Source: Adiantum capillus-veneris
Lineage: Eukaryota; Streptophyta; Polypodiopsida; Polypodiales; Pteridaceae
Direction of reading: 5' to 3'
DNA: 64,000 bases
Assembly: GCA_014529385.2 (NCBI GenBank)
Contig: CM043955.1
Coordinates: 149,871,640-149,935,639 of the forward strand
In this document: positions 1 through 9,935 of the stretch, in pieces
Layout: each line of letters starts with the position of its first letter
Numbering within the stretch: the stretch's first letter is position 1
Notes under the pieces: generated by a model
Database searches by the model: none
What the model saw: only the letters and a program-made list of their open reading frames with translations
Told to the model about the DNA's origin: nothing
Program-made: the position numbers and the translations under genes

Positions 1-113
1 GCTTGAAGCTTTTCGCAAAGCTTTGGGCTTACTCCCCTTTGTGGACTGATCCTGTCCTCATGGCATGGCACTTCCCTTTACTCATGTGCCAGCTCTCGTT
101 CACCGCATCACTC

Positions 114-351
114 CAGGGGGGATTTGTTACCATATACATGTGGTAGTGATGTGTGTGAACACACTAGGACCGCCGGGGCATTTTTTCCCTCTTTAGGAGG
201 TTTTTTCCCCCGTGCATTGTATATACGCCCATCACTCTAGGGCTATCTATCTTTCCATTGCACACTAAGTAACACACTCTCAATTGTGTGCCTTGAGCTT
301 CCTTCGTCTTCTCCAAGCTGTGTGTGTTTCTCTGCAACCCTAATTCCAACA
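114..351 (+). repeat. LTR with preceding polypurine tract (3' end of an element off the left edge)
   Basis: A G-rich tract at 114-122 is followed by a segment beginning TGTTACC (125) and ending CCAACA (351). These are the TG...CA ends expected of a 227-bp LTR. A TATA-like stretch (GTATATA) lies inside. The order purine tract then LTR means a + strand element whose body is left of the window. The right edge coincides with the point where the protease-like reading on the - strand stops making sense, so this LTR probably inserted into that gag-protease. The second LTR and the target duplication are out of view. Confidence 0.5.
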
Positions 352-1840
352 ATCCCAAGACACCTTGCTTTTTTGTGGTTGGCCATCCTCATATGGATTG
401 AACCATGACATCTTGATACCTGCTTCTCTAGAGTGAGTCTCAATGGGTTGGTCATGACACACACTTGGGCACCATCATCCACATATGCTTGCACTTATGT
501 CTTCTTTCCCAAGATAGCTTCAACTATTGGCACCATATCTATAGGGTGATCAACCCTCAAAGATGACACCATGCTTTGATGCTTTTCTCTCTTGGAAGGA
601 GGCCGTGTACTCACACATTTTGCCCATTGCCTCCTCAATTTAGCGTTTAAATCCACCAATTGAACAAAAGATATATTAGCCTTTTGATTTGATATGTCTT
701 CAACAACATCAAAGTCTTCAACACCTTGACCAAGAGGACAGTCCTTTGGACCTATTTTTCTTCGTCGTCACCTCTTGCTACTCTCTGGTAGATCTTCTAC
801 TTTAGCTTTCCCCTTCTTGCTCTTGTTTTCCTCTCTTCTTCTATTTCTTTCTTCTTATCATGCCTCGCTCTCTTATTGGCCAAGGCATCCACATCTTGCT
901 GCTCAGAGGTAATGATGTTGATAGTCCTACCTTCTCCATTCGTCTCGCAGGCAACGATTGAGGTTGTTGTTGCTGTGGTGCTTCTAGTGCTATCTCTTGA
1001 TGATTTTCCTCCCCTCTTCCTCAACTGCATCCATACAAGGGATACATCCCTCCTTGCTCTCTTGGTGGTTCAAGAAAACCACGGGCGTAGTGACCCTCTT
1101 CACCACAATTGTAGCATCTTCCTTGTAGCCTTTGTCCCCTCCCAGTTGACCGCTCTTCTCTTTGATTATGTTTATCCTCAACTCTTGCAACTGATTAGCA
1201 ATATCATGCAAAGTCCTGGCTATAACGGGATCAAGACCTTGAGCCACTCACTCCACTCTATCATTCACTACCATAGGAACCATTGGTTGCACTACCACTG
1301 GCTCAACATGCGTCATACCTTGCTCCCACCTTTGTTTGATCTTTTTTCTCTTGGCCTCGGCAATTTCCACTGCTATTTCAAATGTAGCAGGCTCCTCTTG
1401 ATCGACCTTCTCCCTTACACTTGGATGTAGACGGTCCATAAATTGTTGTACTTTGAAGAAATCTGCTGGTGGTGCTTGGAATTCTACCTCTAACTGCATC
1501 CAAAGTCCTCTGAAGTGTTGCAAAAACTCATGAAAGTTAGCATGAACATCTTGTTGCAAACCTCTCAACTTTGTCGTTGCTTCTATCATTGTCATACTCT
1601 TTCCAAACCTGTCAAAAATTGCATGCTTCACGTGCTCCCATGTTTGCCTTTTGTCTTCCAAACCTTCAAACCACTCAAGAGCTTCCCCTTTTAGTGCAAG
1701 AGGAAATACATGAAGCTTTGCTTTGTCGTTTATAATGTGCATACCAAGGGTATGCCGCTCAAAATCAACAATCCAGTCCTTCACATCCTCCTTTCTCGTA
1801 AACAATGGCCTACTATAATCCATCCCTTCAGAGTTGCTTC
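352..1840 (-). pseudogene. Ty3/gypsy gag-protease remnant
   Basis: A - strand retrotransposon Gag is open from 1823 to 1248 (191 aa) and matches the capsid-type gag family: residues such as ALEWFEGL and FHEFLQHFRGLWMQ, then a K/R-rich C-terminus. A CCHC zinc knuckle is readable in another frame at 1076-1116 (CYNCGEEGHYARGF), with the last cysteine replaced by F, so it is degenerate. Further down, at about 620-720, a frame reads like the gag-protease linker. At 430-494 the motif VDDGAQVCVM resembles the DxGA active site of a retropepsin-like protease. Several frameshifts separate the pieces. The protease is cut at about 351 by the LTR. No RT or integrase remains. Confidence 0.75.
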
Positions 1841-2059
1841 TCCCTTATGTGAGTAATTCACAAAAGTTGAAGTCTTGTGCTTCAACCATGTTAGCAAGTC
1901 TTCATGATTGGACATATGTAGCATAGTTGTCTGGCACTAACATCATGTAAATACTTAGGGAAGCTAATCGAATGGGGCACAAAGAATCTTTGAGGGTGTC
2001 AACGTGAAGAAGTGAACCTACGGAACTAAGCTATCCTTAGCACTAGCAAAAATATCACT
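1841..2059. other. Spacer without recognised gene
   Basis: The stretch between the gypsy gag remnant and the copia remnant is AT-rich. I see no conserved coding frame, LTR end or repeat in it. Confidence 0.4.
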
Positions 2060-4240
2060 CTCCAATGTGGAAAATCTTCATGTCATGTCTCAACGCTCTA
2101 CGCGATCACACATCTAGCTTTTTTCTAAGCCCTTTAGGCACATGTGAGAATGCTTCACACACACACATGATGATATGCACTGCTGTCATAACAACCTGTC
2201 CCCAAAACTCTCGAGGTAAATTTGCAAATAAGTATAATGGATGTGACCCACAATTGAATAGTCCTATTCATGCACTGAGCAACGCCATTCTAAATAGGTG
2301 TATATGGCATGGTAACTTGTCATCGAATTCCACTTTTGCTACAAAAAATCTTGAACTCAGTGGAGACATACTCTCCCCCCTTTTTAGTGCACAAAGTCTT
2401 CAACTTCTTGCCCGGCTAGTTCTCAACCATTGGAAGGATTTTTGAAATGTAACAAAAACTTTGTCTTTCCTCTGCAAGAGATAGACTCGCATATGAACCA
2501 AAAATCTAGTGGATTCCCTAACTCTCTAATTAATGGCAAAGTGGTAAGCCTAGTTTGTTTTCCATATATGCAATGCTCATACAAACTACAAGTAGAATAG
2601 TTTAACACAAGGATATAGGCAAAACATTGTAATTGTTTCATTTCTTTTGACTCATATTACCAAGCCGGCTATACCACAACTTAGTAGAAGGCAATTTAGC
2701 TACATAAAAAGATGATTACCTAACTCTCTATTCAATGGCGAAGCGGTAAGCCTAGTGTGTTTCCCATACATGCAATGCTCATAAAACCTACAATCAAAAT
2801 AGTTTAACACAAGGATATCTCCAAAACATTGTAATTGTTTCATTTCTTTTGACTCAGATAACCAAGCCAGCTGCTGCGTGCAAAAGGCAGTTTGGCTACA
2901 TAAATAGAGTTCTCTTTCACAAAGGGACATACAAGGAATATAATTAGCTAGAGTTTTGGCCTTTGAGCATGACCATGTTACCTTTTCTTATCATCCAAGG
3001 ACCATTTCCAAACACTGTGGTGTATCCAAGATCATCAAGTTGTCCTGCTAAAACCAAGCTCTTCGTTAGCTTTGGTACGTGTCTAACACCTCGCAACATG
3101 AACTCAGTATTGTTGCACATATAGAACTTCAAATATCCAATGCCACATATCTCAAGCTGATAAGAATCACCCAAATTTATTGAACCATGTGTAGAAGTGT
3201 AACTAGAGAACCACTCCTTGTGAGGAGTAACATAAAAACTGACACCTAAGTTAATAATCCAATTATGAGTATAACAGTCGTCATTAAGAGCTAACAATGC
3301 CTCTAGACTCAAATTAGAAGTAAAGACTAGTACATCTGATGGTTGTGAGCTCCTTTATTTTCACACTACTCTTAGGAGGTGCATAACTTACAACAATGGC
3401 TTTACCACCCCTCTCTCTTTGCAACAAATGACAATCTTTATTCACGTGTCCTTTCTTGTGACGATGGTAGAATTCAATGTTTTTTGTGTCATGTCCACGA
3501 CTCTTGATACGCGCATTCTTGCGATCCTAAAAAAAACTGCGACTATGACTATGACCTCCCTCTCTTTGATTGTTCGTCTACTTACTCCCACTTGCCATAG
3601 ACACATCGCTAGGTCCACTAGTGTTGAGAGACTGATATTGAATCTCTTTCGTGAGCAAAGCACTATTAACATCACTAAAAACAAGCTTTCCCTTAGGGGT
3701 GGAGTTACTAATGGCAGTGTTAAATGTGTCACATGATGCAGGAGCGTAGCAATAAAATGGCTTTCATTTCATCATCAAAATTAAGCCCCTTTGTGATGTC
3801 AACTGAGTAAACACATTGTTAAACTTGTTTAGGTGTGAACAAACATTGTTAAATTGTTTAGGTGTGAATTGGCACTACTACCTTCTTTCATGTTAAGATG
3901 CATAAGCTTATTCATGAGAAACACTTTGTTTGATGCACTCTTACCATCCCATGCTTAGCCTAAAGGCTCCCACAGTTATTTAACATTGGTCTTTCCCATA
4001 ATTGTGAAGAATATAGTCTCACCAAGATGCAACCAAATAGTTTCCATGGCACAAGCATCAAGCTCCTCCCACTGAGCATCACTGTACAAACCCTCTCTAC
4101 ACTCTTTCAAAGGCACTACAAGTCCTTCGTTGATTAGTACTTCAAGCATTCTCTCCTTCCATATAGTGAAATTTGTGCCATCATTAATATTCTTTCTCAG
4201 AAGATCAAACCATACTGACGAGCTCGCTACAAGAGAGTAA
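2060..4240 (-). pseudogene. Decayed Ty1/copia gag-pol (gag, knuckle, protease, integrase)
   Basis: Read right to left on the - strand. A UBN2-type gag lies at about 4230-3740 (readable by comparison with the better copy at 23377-24045). A zinc knuckle follows at about 3440-3490 with its first two cysteines lost (FYHRHKKGHVNKDC). A protease/pre-integrase segment lies at 3312-2944, where the expected DSGAS active site reads NLGVS. Next is a GAG-pre-integrase segment present twice (2930-2700 and 2641-2423), each with EHCxYGKxTRLT. An integrase core fragment lies at about 2420-2060 with GGEYVSTEF and PYTPI*NGVA, two in-frame stops close together. RT and RNase H are missing. It belongs to the same lineage as C1 but is much older. 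Confidence 0.75.
2519..2905. repeat. Tandem duplication of about 200 bp inside the copia remnant
   Basis: Two diverged copies, about 2519-2706 and 2721-2903, both begin TAACTCTCTA and end with a GCTACATAAA motif. Each encodes the same GAG-pre-integrase peptide on the - strand. The offset is about 200 bp. Confidence 0.75.
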
Positions 4241-4460
4241 CGCTAAGAATTTATGGCAAATTTTATGCAAAAATTTCAGTAGAATCTCCTCTATTAAGAG
4301 AGCAAAATCTCAACTAGAAACTCAACAAAACACTACAATGTCAATGCAAAAGAGTGTTATACTCAATCTAGGGGACTCAATGGAAAAATTTAGCAGAGTC
4401 TCCTTTGTACATGGATCAAGATCTCAAGAAAAACTCGGCAAAACAATTCATAAATGAAAA
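4240..4460 (-). other. Copia 5' leader remnant
   Basis: This stretch repeats phrases found in the leader of C1 (24060-24190), such as gaaaaattyrgcagagt and caaaatctcct. It fits the untranslated leader upstream of the copia gag. No LTR or primer-binding site could be found to its right. Confidence 0.5.
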
Positions 4461-4808
4461 ACATAGTGCTTATAGAGCATAAAGTGACATATACTACCTG
4501 TCAAGAGAGACTGCCACTTGGTGTCAGGGCACCTATACTAGTTTATATGTGCCCTATGAATGGGATCTTTAGCAACCTAATCCACCTCACACTGGGTAAC
4601 CTGGCCCCCAATGCTCGGCTTCAAAAAACCTCATGCAATGACCCTCACAAAGGGACTCTTCTTGACAGAGTCTCAGAAATGATCGAGATTGCCAAAAGAA
4701 GCCAAAATTAGGTCCAAGTACATGGCAATAATGCAACACAACGTACATCCAAAAAAAAAATATTATCATTGCAAGACTACATGATACGAGCCCACACATG
4801 CACCAAAA

Positions 4809-4810
<2 letters not shown>
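4461..4810. other. Spacer without recognised gene
   Basis: An 85-codon frame is open on the + strand at 4454-4711, but I recognise no family. It may be part of a decayed LTR. Nothing else is visible. Confidence 0.3.

Positions 4811-4871
<61 letters not shown>
4811..4871. repeat. (CT)n microsatellite
   Basis: About 29 uninterrupted CT units. Confidence 0.95.
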
Positions 4872-4876
<5 letters not shown>

Positions 4877-5041
4877 TTGATGTCGAATAAAAAAGGGGAG
4901 ATTATTTTCATTAGTAGAGGAAAAAAATCCACCTTTTGAAATGATCATTGTCTTGAAAGGTGTAAGTTCTAGTTATCATGACAGGTAAAGGATCAATTCT
5001 TTGTAGATTTTTCTCTCGCACTCTATGCTTGGATTGGGAGT

Positions 5042-5128
<87 letters not shown>
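5042..5128. repeat. Compound (CT)n(CA)n microsatellite
   Basis: About 20 CT units switch directly to about 23 CA units. It abuts the 5'-truncated edge of LINE L1. Confidence 0.95.
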
Positions 5129-5129
<1 letters not shown>

Positions 5130-5600
5130 CAGCCATTACACCACACACGTTGCTCCAAACTACAAATCTCTCTTCTTCTCCGAACGAGGTAACCGAACCC
5201 ATCCCTACATCCTTGAGCCCATCCCATTGAGTGCGATCCGCACGATTGCCTCCATTCTTCTTAGCTCCCATTCTCTACGTTGCAAGACAGGACGTTGGGG
5301 CACCGGCAAGGAGTCTCATCGACTTTGCACCTTATGCCCTCATCAAGTGCGAGAGAGTGAGTACCACACACCACTTGAGTGCTCAGCTTTTGACCACATT
5401 AGGTCCACTTTTCCCCATATATTCAGCCATGAGCTCTCCCTACATACCTTCCTCTCACAACCACGATGTGGACTCTCTATTGCAACGCTCATTTCAACCA
5501 TTTTTGAGCATCGAGAGTCACTTATGACCTCCACTGACACCACGTGACATGTTCATTTGGTCCCATAGGTCATATTTGACCTCCGAGGACGATAATAGCA

Positions 5601-5602
<2 letters not shown>
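5129..5602 (+). pseudogene. LINE L1: 3' end with RT C-terminal zinc motif
   Basis: The + strand frame from 5129 to 5547 reads as the C-terminal end of a non-LTR retrotransposon ORF2. It has a conserved block (IRTIASI..SSHSLRC, GRWGTGKESHRLC) and a CCHC-type zinc motif, CxxC-x10-H-x4-C, beginning CTLCPHQ. About 55 bases of 3' untranslated sequence follow, containing TCCCATAGGTCATATTTGA (5561-5579), then a CT tail. The reverse transcriptase and endonuclease are absent, so this is a 5'-truncated copy, normal for LINEs. The same 3' end occurs in L2 on the - strand, which confirms the family. It is cut on the left at the compound microsatellite. Confidence 0.75.

Positions 5603-5671
<69 letters not shown>
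5603..5671 (+). repeat. (CT)n tail of LINE L1
   Basis: About 34 CT units directly follow the LINE 3' sequence. L2 ends with the same tail in the same position relative to its own 3' end. Confidence 0.85.
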
Positions 5672-5672
<1 letters not shown>

Positions 5673-6559
5673 ACAAGCTCTCTTTGTGATCTTTGTCTTT
5701 ACCTTCTCCTTGCTTGTTCCCTTGGTATGTCTGTCTTGGCCTTCCATATTCAATTACTTACATTGCTATTTATGTCTTTGTTGTCTCATTTAGCAATTCA
5801 ACTCAAGCTTGGGAGAATCGCAAGCTCTTGAGCTCTTCCATGAATCAAGATAGGGCAAACTAGATCATCAAAGCCAGGTAGCTGCTGATACTACTAATGT
5901 TGAGCAATGAAAAGGCTGCATGCAGAGAATGGACAGAAAGGCATTGCATGCAATCTTTATCATTCAATGGTCCTTTTAGAAAGGTATAACATGCAATCTT
6001 TATCGTTCAATGATCCTTTTAGAAAGGTATAACATGCAATCTTTATCATTCAACTTATGAAATCTCTTTGGCAGGCTATTGGTTAAGCCAGTTCAAATGA
6101 GTGCTTCACGCAAAGACCCATCTTATAAAAGGAAGCCAAGGGGCTCAAAAGGGCTTTGTAGTCTCACTTGAGAATTGCATAGCCACTACTCGACCCTTCT
6201 CATTAAGGTGTTGTAGAGCACAAACTAACATATTCCTTACAATCATTGATAAAATTCTTGAGCTATTCGATGCAGTATAATGTTCAAAGGGGCATGTCTG
6301 TTACAGGCTTAGTTCAACCATTTTGTGTACTTCAAGCACAAATAGTACACAAAACATGATATAAATGCAAAATTACAAGATTAAAGAATCAAACCGCACT
6401 CGCGTTGGAGTTAGTGGCATGTTGTCCACCATCTCTTCCCTAGAACATTACTTGGATTGTATAAAATATTTGGAGAACTCAGCTTGCCTTGCTAGTTGAG
6501 AGCGCCATTCTGCCAACCAATCATTCGCATGTTGAATAGTAATATCAACCAAATAGTCC
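5672..6559. other. Spacer without recognised gene
   Basis: No coding frame or element end was recognised. It contains the short minisatellite listed separately and ends at the target site of G1. Confidence 0.4.
5948..6054. repeat. 43-bp minisatellite, about 2.5 units
   Basis: Units start with ATGCAATCTTTATC at 5948, 5991 and 6034, a regular 43-bp spacing. Only one or two substitutions separate units. Confidence 0.9.
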
Positions 6560-6564
6560 ACTTC

Positions 6565-7150
6565 TGTGCGCGTATGTCGCACGTGTCAATGTAAGAAACT
6601 TGCCAATACACTGTGTGCGAGCCACAGATGGCTTCAACACGCAACTAGCCTAAACTAGTAAGCTCAAAGATGGAGATGGTGTGTCACTCACCGCTCTACG
6701 CTTGCTGTCGTGGAGGATTCCTTGCCACAAAGAAGAAGGAGACGTCGTTGCTCCGCGCTCAACTGCTTCACTGCCGCCGTGCCATCGTCGCAATGCTCGA
6801 TCGCACACACTCTCTCTCTCTCTCCCTCTCTCGCTCTCTCACACATACACACACACACAAGGAGATGAAGAAGAAGAAGATGGAGATGGAGCAAGAGCAC
6901 TCTTCAATTGCACAAATGAGAGAATCAGTGAATTTTAGGTTTAGTTGACTTTTATATGAGCTCGCCCCATTCACACTTGGGCGCCCATGCTTAGCCAACT
7001 AATCCCTTGAATGTTCCAGTTAGAGTGCTCCTCTCATCGGTGATCACTCTTACCCTTTTCCTATTGGACCGACAAGCCCGGTACCTGACTCTATCAAATA
7101 AATAATATAGCGTCCGTCGTAGGTGATAGGAATGTGCGTGAGGGTTAACA
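6565..7150 (-). repeat. 3' LTR of G1
   Basis: This 586-bp LTR is shorter than its partner, largely because its CT/CA tract (about 6807-6859) is short and impure. By eye about 20 differences fall in the first 245 aligned bases, many of them C/T or G/A changes at CpG sites. That pattern fits an old, methylated insertion. Confidence 0.95.
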
Positions 7151-7163
7151 TGCTCCCCTTCCT
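7151..7163 (-). promoter_or_regulatory. Polypurine tract of G1
   Basis: On the - strand AGGAAGGGGAGCA immediately precedes the LTR start TGTTAAC, the expected plus-strand primer position. Confidence 0.8.
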
Positions 7164-8640
7164 GATGTAGACTCCGTCCTCAGAAGCTATTGAGTTGAAG
7201 CTCGTTCGTTGAGGTGGAAGAGCATTTGAGATGAATGTCCTTAGCCTTCTCTTCAATCACTACAAAATCAAACAACATTGGCACACTAAGTGCATTCTCA
7301 TATACAATTAAAAAGCATATGCAGTTTTAGGCAGACAAATTGATTGGTAGCAGAATTCTAAACCATTTGTCAGTAATAAATATTAAATTGCAATATAATC
7401 AAATGCATAAACATTTGTAAAGGTAAAAAGTTAAACAAGTCTAGGGTCGCTAATTTAACGGTTGAAAGGCACTAAAGATCGACTATTAATACCATGGGCA
7501 AGCTTATCAATTTTCTCTGGTCAATTAAGTTGTTTAACCGTGAGAGCCAAGTATTTCATGTCCGAGGGCTGACTAGAGGCTATACCTAGAAGACCTTGTA
7601 GTTAAGCTACGATAAAAGGAATTGCTCATGAAATTATTGCCTGACTTATTTCCTTTTCTTTGACCCCCCAAAGTCTTTTCATAGTGATTCAATTTTGATG
7701 TGCGTGCTTATTTTGTATGCCTTGGGTTTTTTGCTTTTCAAGGAAAAGCGCCTACACTGGGAACCTCTAGGGCTCTAGTACCATAGGCGATACATGTGAG
7801 TGGAGTACCAAATCAAGCTGAGGTTTCTCTTCCAGCTTAAGATTTTACATTGTAGCACTTTGATTTTTTGTTTATTCATTTTTAGCATTTTTATTTTGTA
7901 ACTTTGAGGGGTCATATAACATTGTTACCCTCCCCAGGCTCATCACACTAGTAAACTCCCTTTATAATACTTAAGCTAAAGGTCAATAGGGACTAAGCCC
8001 ACTAGAAAGCCCTAGTACATTTCACACAATGCTGCCTAAATCGGATTAAGAACCTAAGTAACCATTGATAATTAGGAAGGCATTCCCCATGGTATGAAGA
8101 GAAGATCTCTAACGCCTAGCTTGGTCAAACTAGCTTAGTCGGACTGCTTGATTTTTTTACCTAGACAAGTGATTATGACAAAAAACTTTTACATTGAATT
8201 TAATGTTTGATACTAAGCAAATGCGCTGAATATTATGCTACCAACACAATTAAAGCAGACAAACATGGATGCAAAAAGATAAGGGGCAATGCTATTGGAC
8301 AAGAAACACCTGTTTGTGTTGATGGTCGTGCTTGATTTGAAGTGTGAACGAGAGAAATATTCCATGAAGGTCCAAATCCTAGCCACAGCACACGTTCCTG
8401 TAGACACAAGGAAACACAAAGAATACCTCTACGAGGCACATCAGTGGGAAAAGATACTTTGCTAATCACTAAACTCTAAAACAGAAAAACTCCTATCATA
8501 TTAATCCTACCTACCCTCCATCAATCGAGTGATGAGGATCAAAGGTGTTTTATGACATAGGTTTCTGTTTCAATGTACGGGATATGAATGTGTAGGTTTG
8601 GGTCAATGTTTTGACTTTTATTGTGCATACTTATTTGCTA
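7164..8640 (-). other. 3' non-coding region of G1
   Basis: About 1.5 kb lies between the last coding-like segment and the purine tract. Only short unrelated frames occur. I see no recognisable domain, repeat or nested element end. Confidence 0.5.
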
Positions 8641-8798
8641 ATTGCTCTTGCTCTTTATTATTTTTGTTTTTTGTGAGTATAAGGCTTTATATATACATTC
8701 CCTAAGATTGGAGATTAAGAATTCAGGGAGGAAGGTTGAGAGGGAAGCAAGTGAATGATGGATGTCAGCAAACACTCCCCCCTTCCTTGTTGGGTAGA

Positions 8799-9661
8799 TC
8801 ATACCTTTTGGAATGATGTCGTCACCTTTTGAAACGAATTGTTCCAAGTTGTTATGGGTGAAGGCTTTAACCAATAGTTTTCCACCGCCCTATGCGTTTC
8901 ATCTAGTTGCAAGGGTGGTAAGGTACTCTTCCATGATTTTATTTGCAACATTGTTATAGGTGGTGAACGTACAACGGAAGGTGCAAACTCTTTCTTGCTT
9001 GTATGGATATGTACAATGGTAGGTGGAGGTTGTGTTGAAGCTTCTATTTCTGTATAGAAACTATACAAAGAGCAAGAAGCTTCATTTGATTTCGTTGTTC
9101 CTGAGCTAGGTGGAACAAATTGTTCTTTCTTCGGTACCCAACTAGCTGTGGAGCAGGTGTGTAGCATTCCGTGATTTTTTCCTTTCCACGATCTTCAATT
9201 TGTTTTGGAGCTACACGATTGGGCACACATGGGTCAGGTGACAGGTAAGAACACAATCTACGTTTTGGCACCCAGATTTGATCATTTCCTTGATAGTAGC
9301 CTTGGGCTTCCAATAGTCGTTCAGGAATCCGCCGCCACGTTTCCTTACATTTCTTGGAGCGAGTGGGACGTTTCTTACAAGGCTTCTATTTTTTAGTACT
9401 ATCTATGGTCGCTAAAGAAGCTTTAGGGACCCACTTGTATGTTTTCTTTGTTACATTGGGATGGGTCTTGTGTGTCTCAAGCTTTATTTCAACTACATCA
9501 GTTGAAGCTCTAGAGAGTTGGGCTATGGGGATATATGGTTCAACCTCTTGGACATGCAATGTTTTGGGCTTTATTTCCTTAAAAGGCAATATCTCAGGGA
9601 CTATGGATTGAGTGGCAGGGTAAGAGTTGGTTTCTGTGTTGTGACACCCCCTGTCCCCCAA
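8799..9661 (-). pseudogene. Post-integrase coding segment of G1 with repeated WVPK motifs
   Basis: Read on the - strand from 9661 to about 8800, in two or three frames, this segment looks protein-coding. It carries three spaced copies of a W-V-P-K motif (KWVPKASL, QIWVPKRRL, SWVPKKEQF). Between the first two is a basic stretch (KKRPTRSKK) and the block ERLLEAQGYYQGNDQ. A stop interrupts the first part after DSTKK. It lies directly downstream of the second protease-like motif and may be one protein with it. I do not recognise a named family. Similar WVPK phrases occur in plant retroelement polyproteins, so a structural or RNA-binding role is only a guess. Confidence 0.5.
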
Positions 9662-9699
9662 TCAATAGTGCATTTGGTGGCTGTCATCCACGTGCGTTC

Positions 9700-9935
9700 C
9701 TAGGTTTATATTACCCTCCATAGTTCCAACAGGCATGACCAAAAAGTTTTGAGCTACAACCCCATTGTCATAACTGACAAAAGTGTGCCAGATTCCAAAA
9801 ACCGAAGTTGTTTTCTTGTTGACACCCTTGACTTGGATAATACTCTCAGGTAGAGGTGGCTTCCCTAACTAACACCACACCCCGTATGATAGCAGATTAT
9901 ATTTAGCACCCGTGTCCAATAAGGCACTTTTCCAT
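9700..9935 (-). pseudogene. Second aspartic-protease-like domain of G1, downstream of integrase
   Basis: One frame on the - strand, shifted from the end of the integrase ORF, reads ALLDTGAKYNLLSYGVW at about 9930-9880. After one stop it continues with GKPPLPESIIQVKGV, TSVFGIWHTFVS and NFLVMPVG. The D-T-G-A core with hydrophobic residues before it and N-L-L-S after it is the pattern of retropepsin active sites (compare DTGATxNFIS). The same element has a separate protease in the usual place before RT, so this would be an extra one. The integrase frame runs into it through a single frame change near 9930. No catalytic activity can be assumed. Confidence 0.55.

Noticed and set aside
876-1430. 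184-codon + strand frame
   Set aside because: It lies opposite the gag zinc-knuckle region and has no homology that I recognise, so it is a shadow of the - strand gag.
4811-4871. Tail of a third LINE copy
   Set aside because: The sequence before this CT tract does not contain the LINE 3' word shared by L1 and L2.
4978-5128. Serine-leucine and histidine-threonine repeat proteins (also at 6670-6948, 19107-19435 and 25763-26032)
   Set aside because: These are translations of CT and CA microsatellites, not genes.
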